Below are positions 56,277 through 64,000 of a stretch of DNA of 64,000 nt, piece by piece. The notes under the pieces were generated by a model. It was not told the origin of the DNA. It saw only the letters and a program-made list of their open reading frames with translations, and searched no databases. The position numbers were made by a program, and so were the translations under genes. Each line of letters opens with the position of its first letter. Position 1 is the first letter of the stretch. This stretch comes from an uncultured Atopobiaceae bacterium (GTDB lineage: Bacteria > Actinomycetota > Coriobacteriia > Coriobacteriales > Atopobiaceae). The DNA lies in NCBI GenBank assembly GCA_944320385.1, contig CALUHH010000010.1, positions 1-64,000 on the forward strand, in the 5' to 3' direction.

Positions 56277-57228
56277 AGCGGTTGACCTCCTCGCGGTAGG
56301 CGCGCGTATCGGCGTCGCGCAGCGACTCGAGCGCGTCGCGCTCCTTCTTGGTGAGCATCGTGGGGATCTTCACGCGCACGGTCACGTAGAGCGCGCCGCG
56401 CGAGCCCTTGCGCTTGACGTTGGGGGCGCCCAGGTCGCGGAAGCGGAAGGTCTTGCCGTCCTGCGTGCCCGCGGGCACCTTGAGGCGCACCTCGGTGCCG
56501 TCGGGGGTGGGGACGTCGACCGTCGCGCCGAGCGCGGCCTCGTAGACGCTGATGGGCAGGTCCATGCGGACGTCCGCCCCGTCGCGCTTGAAGAGCGGGT
56601 GCTCAGCCACGTGCGTGGTGATCACGAGGTCGCCGCGGTCGCCGCCGTTGGCGCCGTACTCGCCGCGGCCGCGGTAGCGGAGCTTGCCGCCGTCCACGGC
56701 GCCGGCGGGAATCTTGATGGTGAGCGTCTGCTCCTCGCCGGTCGAGGGCACGCGGTACGTGGCCTTGCGCGTGGCGCCGCGGAAGGCCTCCTCGGCGGAC
56801 ACGTCCACGGACATCGTGAGGTCGCTGCCCTTGGTCGGCCGGTTGCCGGCAGCTCGCGCGCCCGCCGCGCCGCCGAAGATCGACGAGAAGTCAAACCCGC
56901 CAAAACCGTCGCCGCCGCGCATGTTGTTGAAGATGTCGGACCAGTCACCGCCCACGTTGGTGGTGTAGGTGTAGCGGCCGCGCCCTCCCGAGCCGCCAAA
57001 GTCGGCGCCGGGAATGCCGCCAAACATGAGCAGCTGGTCGTACTCGCGGCGCTTCTGGGGGTCGGAGAGCGTGGTGTACGCCTCGCTGACCTCCTTGAAC
57101 TTCTGCTCGTCACCGCCCGCGTCAGGGTGGTACTTGGCGGCGAGCTTGCGAAACGCCTTCTTGATCTCATCGTCGGTGGCGTCGCGCTTGACGCCCAGCA
57201 CGTCGTAGTAGCTCTTCTTGGTTGCCAT
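56260..57228 (-). CDS. dnaJ: DnaJ-type co-chaperone without zinc finger
   Basis: A 322-residue J-domain protein. The J domain (1-70) has the HPD motif in [12 protein letters not shown] Gly/Phe region follows (about 75-125), then two beta-barrel substrate-binding domains with [20 protein letters not shown] and [20 protein letters not shown]. The cysteine-rich CxxCxGxG zinc region of classical DnaJ is absent, so this is a class B/CbpA-type protein. It is nevertheless the only J protein in the operon. Confidence 0.92.
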   Translation of the reverse strand: MATKKSYYDVLGVKRDATDDEIKKAFRKLAAKYHPDAGGDEQKFKEVSEAYTTLSDPQKRREYDQLLMFGGIPGADFGGSGGRGRYTYTTNVGGDWSDIFNNMRGGDGFGGFDFSSIFGGAAGARAAGNRPTKGSDLTMSVDVSAEEAFRGATRKATYRVPSTGEEQTLTIKIPAGAVDGGKLRYRGRGEYGANGGDRGDLVITTHVAEHPLFKRDGADVRMDLPISVYEAALGATVDVPTPDGTEVRLKVPAGTQDGKTFRFRDLGAPNVKRKGSRGALYVTVRVKIPTMLTKKERDALESLRDADTRAYREEVNRYGTRS

Positions 57229-57251
57229 TCTGCACGAGCCCCCTCTCGGTG

Positions 57252-57320
57252 TGTGAATTGGGGACAGTCCCCAAATTACAGAAAACTTTTATGTGAATTG
57301 GGGACTGTCCCCAATTCACA
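57252..57320. repeat. 70-bp double palindrome, copy 2
   Basis: The left arm 57252-57274 and right arm 57298-57320 are exact reverse complements (23 nt) around a middle with ACAGAAAACTTTTATGT. It lies inside the dnaK operon, between grpE and dnaJ. It matches 30189-30259 and 61095-61165. Confidence 0.9.
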
Positions 57321-57353
57321 GACGCGCCCGGGTGCGTGGCCCGGGCGCGACGT

Positions 57354-58100
57354 CTACTCCTCCTCGGGCGCGGCCTCGGGCTCGGGCTCCGCGGGGCGCT
57401 TGGGACCACCGTAGGTCACCGTCACCATTGCGGTGCGGATGACCTTCTCGCCCATGCGATAGCCCTTCTGGTAGACCTGAGCCACGGTCTCGTCGTAGGC
57501 GTCCTTGTCCTCGACGCGACCGACCGCCTGGTGCGCGAGCGGGTCAAAGGCCTCGCCCGCCGGGTCCACCGGCTCGACGCCCTCCTTGGCGAGCACGCCC
57601 AGCATCTTGGCGTGCACGGCGGAGACGCCGTCCACGAACTGCTGGAACTGCGTGTCCCCCTCGGTAGCGCCGGCGTGCTCGATGGCGCGCTCGATGTCGT
57701 CGATCACGGGCAGCAGGTTCGTGACCAGGCCCTCGGCGGCACGCTCCTTCTCGGCCAGGCGCTCCGCGGCCGTGCGCCGACGGTAGTTCTCCCAGTCGGC
57801 CTGGAGGCGCAGCATGCGCTCCGTCGCCTCGGAGGCCTCCTTCTTGGCGGCCTCGATCTGGTCCTCGACGTCGGCGAGCTTCTTCTGCAGCTCGTCGCGC
57901 TCCTCGCGAATCCTGTTGGCGTCGGCGGCGAGCTCGCGCTCGGCGGCCTCCTCGCCGGCGCGAATGGCAGCCTCCACGCGGGCGCGCTCCTCGGCGTCCC
58001 CGTCGGCCTCCGCGACCTCGGCGGCCTCGTCCTCGACGGTGGCCTCGTCGGACTCGACGACCTCGTTCTTCTCGTCCTCTACCTCGATGGGCACTTTCAC
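57354..58100 (-). CDS. grpE: Nucleotide exchange factor GrpE
   Basis: Exchanges ADP on DnaK. The 248 residues have a long acidic N-terminal region, a coiled coil (about 70-115), and the core with MLRLQADWENYRRRTAAE, NLLPVIDDIERAIEHA, VHAKMLGVLAKEGVEPVDP and the end MGEKVIRTAMVTV. The GTG start follows GAGGAGGGTGAC. It lies between dnaK and dnaJ. Confidence 0.95.
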   Translation of the reverse strand: MKVPIEVEDEKNEVVESDEATVEDEAAEVAEADGDAEERARVEAAIRAGEEAAERELAADANRIREERDELQKKLADVEDQIEAAKKEASEATERMLRLQADWENYRRRTAAERLAEKERAAEGLVTNLLPVIDDIERAIEHAGATEGDTQFQQFVDGVSAVHAKMLGVLAKEGVEPVDPAGEAFDPLAHQAVGRVEDKDAYDETVAQVYQKGYRMGEKVIRTAMVTVTYGGPKRPAEPEPEAAPEEE

Positions 58101-58126
58101 GTCACCCTCCTCGAACTTCCCGATGA

Positions 58127-58187
58127 GTCAAAAGGGGACTGTCCCCTTTTGACCTATAAGGGGCGGCCGCGAAGCCGTGGCCGCCCC
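58127..58187. other. Two hairpins between dnaK and grpE
   Basis: 58160-58187 is a 9-bp GGGGCGGCC stem with a 10-nt loop. 58127-58153 is GTCAAAAGGGGA, CTG and its complement, a member of the GGGACTGTCCC palindrome group. Neither has a clear T-run after it in the gene direction, so they probably tune dnaK versus grpE-dnaJ-hspR levels. Confidence 0.6.
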
Positions 58188-58217
58188 CGATCTCAATCCG
58201 TTGTGCGCGGGCGCGGA

Positions 58218-60122
<1,905 letters not shown>

Positions 60123-60226
60123 GGTTGCTCTCCTTTTCCTGCGCGGGGCCGCGTGCGCGCCCCTTTCGCGTGATTCCTTTTCTGTACGGTGGAGTTTATC
60201 CCCCATGCGCTTCGATTCTATACATT

Positions 60227-60249
60227 ATCTAAGTCTCCACATATGAGAT
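60227..60249. promoter_or_regulatory. HAIR-like HspR operator upstream of dnaK
   Basis: ATCTAAGT, the 7-nt spacer CTCCACA and TATGAGAT. The left half is identical to the perfect hsp20 site; the right half matches at five of eight positions. TATACATT precedes it, as at clpB. A minus-strand TATAGA that could serve as the dnaK -10 overlaps this region. Confidence 0.6.
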
Positions 60250-60312
60250 TTTTTGACGCGTGGAGTTGAGGTGGTTCCGCCAAGCGGCGAGGGGCGCCGT
60301 TCCGGGGGTCCC

Positions 60313-60466
60313 GTGTCACTTTTCGCGAGAAGTGGGTACCACGCCGTCATCGCCGCGGCAGCGGCAGCGACGACGGCGCATATTATGACAAGTTGGACAT
60401 TATCCGAAAGCACCGCCGCAAGGCGTTGCCTGTCAGCTCTTACCCACATCGCCTAAAAAGTGACAC
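60313..60466. mobile_element. MITE-like segment with terminal inverted repeats
   Basis: The left end GTGTCACTTTT and the right end AAAAGTGACAC are inverted copies. Similarity continues inward to about 26 nt, with GTGGGTA shared at the inner end. The interval is 154 bp with no transposase and no clear target duplication. It looks like a small non-autonomous element or a decayed IS remnant in the dnaK upstream region. Confidence 0.5.
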
Positions 60467-60520
60467 AGAGGGTGCTGGCTTCTGCCCCGAGGGCCCAGCG
60501 GCGCCAAGCAAGAGACGCGC

Positions 60521-61069
60521 CTACAGCAGGCGATGCTCAAAGTGCCCGTTCTCGTAGACGCCAAAGCTGGCCGAGCCGTCCTTGGGGATGCCCGCGGAGC
60601 CGGGGTTGAAGACCCAGGCCTCGTGCTCCTCGTTCTTCTCGCTCACCTTGATGTGCGTGTGGCCGTAGACGAGGGCGGAGCGCTCGGGCAGCGCGGGCCA
60701 CGCGTCGACGCTGTTGTGATAGCCGGGGCCGTAGATGTGGCCGTGCGTGAGGAAGAGCGTGCACGGGCCGCCGTCGGCCGTTGGGTCAACGAGGATGTTG
60801 TGGTCAGCCATGCAGGGAAACGCGAGGACCATCTGGTCGACCTCGGCCTCGCAGTTGCCGCGCACGGCAATGACACGGTCGGCGATGGAGTTGAGCATCT
60901 CGATCACGCGCTTGGGCGCGTAGTCGGCCGGCAGGTCGTTGCGGGGCCCGTGATAGAGCAGGTCGCCGAGAAGGACCACGCGGTCGGGGCCCTCCGCCTC
61001 GATGGCGGACATGAGGCGAACGCAGGCGTCTGCCGCGCCGTGGATGTCGGAGGCAATGACGAGCTTCAT
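60521..61069 (-). CDS. Metallophosphoesterase (YfcE/MJ0936 family)
   Basis: A cytoplasmic phosphodiesterase of 182 residues. Dinuclear metal motifs are ASDIHGAADA (8-17), LLGDLLYHG (near 34), GNCEAEVD (near 73), FLTHGHIYG (near 110) and YGHTHIKV (near 134). The ATG has GAGAGGAACGCCC upstream. Substrate is unknown; cyclic or simple phosphodiesters are typical of the family. Confidence 0.92.
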   Translation of the reverse strand: MKLVIASDIHGAADACVRLMSAIEAEGPDRVVLLGDLLYHGPRNDLPADYAPKRVIEMLNSIADRVIAVRGNCEAEVDQMVLAFPCMADHNILVDPTADGGPCTLFLTHGHIYGPGYHNSVDAWPALPERSALVYGHTHIKVSEKNEEHEAWVFNPGSAGIPKDGSASFGVYENGHFEHRLL

Positions 61070-61094
61070 GGGCGTTCCTCTCTATCAGGCGGGT

Positions 61095-61165
61095 CTGTCA
61101 GTTGGGGACAGTCCCCAATTTACATAAAACTTTTCTGTTAGTTGGGGACTGTCCCCAAATGACAG
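61095..61165. repeat. 70-bp double palindrome, copy 3
   Basis: The left arm 61095-61118 and right arm 61142-61165 are reverse complements with one mismatch in 24 nt, around a middle with ACATAAAACTTTTCTGT. The right arm encodes the last residues (HLGTVPN) and stop region of the CbiK-like gene. Confidence 0.9.
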
Positions 61166-61851
61166 AGCGCGTGGGAGACGACGAGGCGGCGGACTTCGGG
61201 CAGCTCTGCCAGGGAATGCGGCCAGGGCGTGACGCGAGCGCCGCTCCGCGCGAGCTCGTCGCGGAGGTCGCCCAGCACGTCACGGCGGGCATGGTGGCCG
61301 AGCGCCATCAAAATCGGGCCGAGAAGGACCTCGCGCCGCGCACCCTCCAGGCGCGCGGCAAGGCGCGCCGGGGAGTCAACGAGGACGTCGGCACGACCGC
61401 TGGCCTGCAGCGCGACCTCGAGTCGGGCAAATGAAGCCTCGCACTCCGCGCCCCGGTGTCCTGCCAGCGCTACGACGCGCCCGGGCGCCGCGGGCAGGGC
61501 CGCATCGAGCGCTCGGGCGACGAGCTCCCGGTCCTTCTCGGTCGCAAGCAGGGGCGGCGCGAGGCGCAGCGACTCAAAGCCGGGCGCGGCAGCACACACC
61601 GCCGACGCCGCCTCACGCTGCAGACGGCCGTCCGCAACGTGCGTGGTCGCCACGAGCACGCGTCGAGCGCCCTCGCGCCGAAGGTCGGCGAGCGCCTCGG
61701 GCAGGGACCGCCCCACGGGCCGGCCGCCCGTGCGGGCGCGCAGCGTCACGTCGGCGCCAACCGCCGCGGCGAGTTCCTCGACGAGGGCCGCAACGCCCGC
61801 GTCCCCACGCTCGCCGGAAAGGCACCCGGCTATGACCAGCGCATCAAGCAT
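61138..61851 (-). CDS. Sirohydrochlorin cobaltochelatase-like protein (CbiK family)
   Basis: A 237-residue protein that resembles CbiK/anaerobic cobalt chelatases. RVLVATTHVADGRLQREA fits the first-domain VQPTHVI-type segment. LLGPILMALGHHARRDVLGDL fits the second-domain histidine region (usually AGDHAxNDM). HSLAELPEVRRLVVSHAL fits the end. The family's N-terminal metal-site histidine is not obvious. No other cobalamin gene is nearby, so the substrate is uncertain. The last residues come from a palindromic repeat. Confidence 0.6.
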   Translation of the reverse strand: MLDALVIAGCLSGERGDAGVAALVEELAAAVGADVTLRARTGGRPVGRSLPEALADLRREGARRVLVATTHVADGRLQREAASAVCAAAPGFESLRLAPPLLATEKDRELVARALDAALPAAPGRVVALAGHRGAECEASFARLEVALQASGRADVLVDSPARLAARLEGARREVLLGPILMALGHHARRDVLGDLRDELARSGARVTPWPHSLAELPEVRRLVVSHALCHLGTVPN

Positions 61852-61863
61852 TCGCTGTCCAAA

Positions 61864-61894
61864 ATGATACGAAGGGACTGTCCCCTCGTGTCAT
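61864..61894. repeat. Palindrome with GGGACTGTCCC core and ATGATACGAA arm
   Basis: ATGATACGAAGGGA, CTG and TCCCCTCGTGTCAT form a 14-bp stem with two non-Watson-Crick positions. It overlaps the stop codon region of the NifX-like gene. The left arm is identical to that at 37558. Confidence 0.8.
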
Positions 61895-62256
61895 TAGTGG
61901 TGACAGGCGTGCTCGGCGCCCATGACGGGAAGCGTGCCGGCAGCGGCCATCTGCGCGACGTCGCCCACGCCGGGCGTCTGGTTCTCAAAGTAGACGGTGA
62001 TCCCGGCCTGCGCAAAGCCCATCATGGGGCGCATGCCCATGCCGGCGGCGACGATGGCGTCGATCCCGCTCTGGGCGAGCAGCGCCACGGGGCGCATGCA
62101 GCCGCCCTCCTCGTGGGGCGGGTTGTCGATGACGCTCACGGCGCCGACCTTGCCGTCCTCGACGTCGACCACGGTGAAGCAGTCGCAGTGGCCAAAGTGG
62201 CCGGAGCGCTCGCAGTCCAGACCGCCCTTGCCGAGGGTGGGGATGGCAACCTTCAT
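61894..62256 (-). CDS. NifX/NifB-family iron-molybdenum cluster-binding protein
   Basis: A 120-residue single-domain protein of the dinitrogenase iron-molybdenum cofactor family, also found in non-fixing anaerobes. MKVAIPTLGKGGLDCERSGHFGHCDCF is the typical N-terminus with a cysteine/histidine cluster. GGCMRPVALLAQSGIDAIVAAGMGMRPM fits the core. The end HACHH adds further metal ligands. The ATG follows GAGAGGAGAGT. It diverges from the flavoenzyme gene. Its role is probably metal-cluster handling and is not proven. Confidence 0.88.
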   Translation of the reverse strand: MKVAIPTLGKGGLDCERSGHFGHCDCFTVVDVEDGKVGAVSVIDNPPHEEGGCMRPVALLAQSGIDAIVAAGMGMRPMMGFAQAGITVYFENQTPGVGDVAQMAAAGTLPVMGAEHACHH

Positions 62257-62427
62257 GGGACTCTCCTCTCGTTGCGGGCGCGCCCGCAGTGTTTGACGTG
62301 GCCATTCTAGCCCACCGGACAAGGCGTTTCCGGCACCGCTGTCACAAACCCCAAATCGAGGGCGCCCTTCTCGGCCTACCATAGAAGGAGCACGTCCCGC
62401 GAGGCGACGCAAGAGGAGAGGAATGCC

Positions 62428-64000
62428 ATGAGATACCTGATCGTCGGCGGCGTAGCCGCCGGAACAAAGGTCGCGGCCAAGCTCAAGCGCTGCGACCGCT
62501 CGGCCGAGGTCGCCGTAGTCACCAAGAGCGAGGACATCAGCTACGCCGGGTGCGGCCTGCCGTACTACATCGGCGGCGACATCAAGACCCGCGGCGAGCT
62601 CATCGTCAACACGCCGGCCGCCTACGCTGACCTCACCGGCGTGGAGGTGCGCACGGGCGTGGAGGCCGTGGCGCTTGACGCCGCGGCGCACGAGGTCACG
62701 GTGCGCGAGAAGGACGGCTCCGAGCATGCCGAGAAGTACGACAAGCTGGTCATTGCCACCGGCGCGTCGCCGATTGTGCCCGCGAGCATCCCCGGCGCCG
62801 ACCTGCCGGGCGTCTTCACCGTGCGCACCCCCGACGACGCCGAGGCCATCCGGTCCTACGCGGACGCCGGCGCGCGCCGCGCGGTGATCGTGGGCGCCGG
62901 CTTCATCGGCCTGGAGGTGGCCGAGAACCTGCTCGCGCGCGGCCTCTCCGTCACCGTGATCGACGCGATGCCGCAGATCCTGCCCAACGTCTTTGACCCC
63001 GAGATGGCCGGCTTTGTCCAGCGTCAGCTCAAGGCGGCCGGCATGCGCGTCATGACGTCGTGCCCGCTGGCGGCCATCAGGGGCGCCGAGAAGGTCGAGG
63101 GCGTCGAGACCGGTGCGGGGACGCTGCCGGCGGACCTCGTGATCCTCTCCATTGGCATCCGGCCCAACACGGCGTGGCTCGAGGGCTCCGGCGTGGCGCT
63201 CGACCGCGGCTGCGTCGTCGTGGACGAGTTCGGCGCCACCAACGTGGCCGACGTCTACGCCGCCGGCGACTGCGCCGAGGTCACGAACGCCATCACCGGC
63301 AAGCCGATGTGGAGCGCCATGGGCTCGACCGCCAACATCGCCGGCCGCGCGATCGCCCGCACGCTCACGGGCACGCCGACCGCCTACCCCGGCGCGCTCG
63401 GCACCGGCGTGGTGCGCCTGCTGCCCACGCTCAACGGCGGGCGCACCGGCCTCACCGAGGCGGCCGCGCGCGAGGCGGGCTTTGACCCGGTGAGCGTGGT
63501 CTCCGTGGTAGACGACAAGGCCCACTACTACCCCGGCTCCTCGAGCTTCTTCATCAAGCTCGTCGCGGACCGCGCGACGCACCGCCTGCTCGGCGTGCAG
63601 GCGCTGGGGGCGGGCGCCGTGGACAAGGTCACCGACGTGGTGGTGACCGCGCTCTACCAGAAGGCGCGCGTGGAGGACCTCGACCTGATGGACCTCTCGT
63701 ACGCGCCGCCCTTCTCGACCGCTATCCATCCGCTGGTCACGACCGCCTACATCCTGGAGAACAAGCTCGCAGGCGAGCTCGAGAGCTTCACGCCGGCCGA
63801 GTACGCCGCCGGCGCCGCCGCAGGCTACCGCGTCATCGACGTGCTGCCCGCGCCCACCATCCCGGGCGCGGAGTGGGTCGACCTCACCAAGATCGGGCCG
63901 AACGGGCTGCCCGGTCACGAGAAGGACGAGAAGCTCCTGCTGGTGTGCGCCAAGGGCAAGCGCGGCTACTTCGCGCAGAACCGTCTCAAGGCCGCGGGCT
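62428..64000 (+). CDS. Class III FAD-dependent disulfide reductase with rhodanese domain (partial)
   Basis: An open frame from 62428 that runs off the window. It resembles NADH oxidase/CoA-disulfide reductases. The FAD site YLIVGGVAAGTKVAAKLKR is at the N-terminus, the redox cysteine C42 is in SYAGCGLPYYIGG, and the NAD(P) site is VIVGAGFIGLEVAENL. YAAGDCAEV and the dimerisation domain HYYPGSSSFFIKL follow. From about residue 470 a rhodanese-like part starts, with its cysteine in LLLVCAKGKRGY. The ATG follows AAGAGGAGAGGAATGCC. The 3' end is outside the window. Confidence 0.92.
   Translation, partial: MRYLIVGGVAAGTKVAAKLKRCDRSAEVAVVTKSEDISYAGCGLPYYIGGDIKTRGELIVNTPAAYADLTGVEVRTGVEAVALDAAAHEVTVREKDGSEHAEKYDKLVIATGASPIVPASIPGADLPGVFTVRTPDDAEAIRSYADAGARRAVIVGAGFIGLEVAENLLARGLSVTVIDAMPQILPNVFDPEMAGFVQRQLKAAGMRVMTSCPLAAIRGAEKVEGVETGAGTLPADLVILSIGIRPNTAWLEGSGVALDRGCVVVDEFGATNVADVYAAGDCAEVTNAITGKPMWSAMGSTANIAGRAIARTLTGTPTAYPGALGTGVVRLLPTLNGGRTGLTEAAAREAGFDPVSVVSVVDDKAHYYPGSSSFFIKLVADRATHRLLGVQALGAGAVDKVTDVVVTALYQKARVEDLDLMDLSYAPPFSTAIHPLVTTAYILENKLAGELESFTPAEYAAGAAAGYRVIDVLPAPTIPGAEWVDLTKIGPNGLPGHEKDEKLLLVCAKGKRGYFAQNRLKAAG

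Larger units (their letters stand above)
60123..60520. other. dnaK upstream region, no gene
   Basis: 398 bp between dnaK and the YfcE-like gene, both on the minus strand. It holds the dnaK ribosome site, the HAIR-like operator at 60227-60249, and a 154-bp segment with terminal inverted repeats at 60313-60466. I find no convincing coding sequence in it. Confidence 0.7.

Noticed and set aside
60225-60449. A 74-residue minus-strand frame with a hydrophobic stretch upstream of dnaK
   Set aside because: It overlaps the HspR-like operator and the MITE-like segment, and has no ribosome site or recognisable domain.

Overview
The window is GC-rich, with densely packed genes and runs of same-strand genes that overlap by a few bases. 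The gene content fits the actinobacterial class Coriobacteriia, probably an Olsenella/Atopobium-like anaerobe. Pointers are a dnaK-grpE-dnaJ-hspR operon with a MerR-type HspR, two complete PTS sugar operons (mannose family and cellobiose/lactose family), a non-mevalonate isoprenoid gene (ispE), TatA, a class III CoA-disulfide-reductase-like flavoenzyme and a NifX/NifB-family small protein. The taxonomic call is inference from gene content, not from a marker-gene comparison. The right edge cuts a flavoenzyme gene; the left edge is repeat DNA.

Layout. 1-244: a 31-bp-period repeat array. 245-3364 (-): tatA-greA-lysS behind a good promoter; TatA carries a zinc ribbon and LysRS an HD domain. 3519-5226 (+): a membrane-anchored spermidine-synthase-like methyltransferase and a HAD phosphatase. 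5223-13466 (-): a mannose-family PTS operon with a degenerate LevR-like regulator, EIIB, EIIC, EIID, a ceramidase-fold hydrolase, EIIA, a HAD phosphatase and a P-loop sugar/nucleoside kinase. 13710-19945: a NIF3-family protein, tRNA-Pro, ispE, a Veg-like protein, an Xaa-Pro peptidase, nagB, rdgB, rph and tRNA-Val. 20010-22902 (+): murE, a MurE-like pseudo-ligase overlapping it, and yhbY. 23293-26752: an iron-type alcohol dehydrogenase and two paralogous helical-repeat proteins. 27255-33059 (-): tRNA-Glu, tRNA-Leu, ppx/gppA, a DivIC/FtsB-like protein, mazG, a degenerate biotin-ligase-like protein, folP-folK and sir2. 33224-38769: a patatin, a PD-(D/E)XK-like protein, exoA, a PHP phosphatase and an aminotransferase. 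38959-43917: ftsH, hpt, tilS and walJ. 44047-49787: hsp20, a small membrane protein, a 52-residue acidic protein, a PASTA membrane protein and clpB. 49953-55560 (-): the cellobiose-type PTS operon (licR-like, EIIA, EIIB, EIIC, phospho-beta-glucosidase). 55812-60122 (-): hspR, dnaJ, grpE and dnaK. 60521-64000: a YfcE-like phosphodiesterase, a CbiK-like protein, a NifX-like protein and the partial flavoenzyme.

Two themes run through the window. First, the heat-shock genes hsp20, clpB and the dnaK operon share a HAIR-like dyad (ATCTAAGT-N7-ACTTAGAT in its perfect form), which makes a local HspR regulon. Second, non-coding DNA is unusually symmetric. Two arrays have an exact 41-bp period and converge on themselves, and one has a 31-bp period. 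A 120-bp element occurs twice, a 70-bp double palindrome occurs three times, and several palindromes share the core GGGACTGTCCC with different arms. Nearly every gap between convergent genes contains such a structure.

The most novel protein candidates are the MurE pseudo-ligase, the biotin-ligase-like pseudoenzyme, the LevR-like regulator that has lost its sigma-54 contact and Walker B residues, the LysRS-HD and TatA-zinc-ribbon fusions, and the ceramidase-fold enzyme embedded in a PTS operon.
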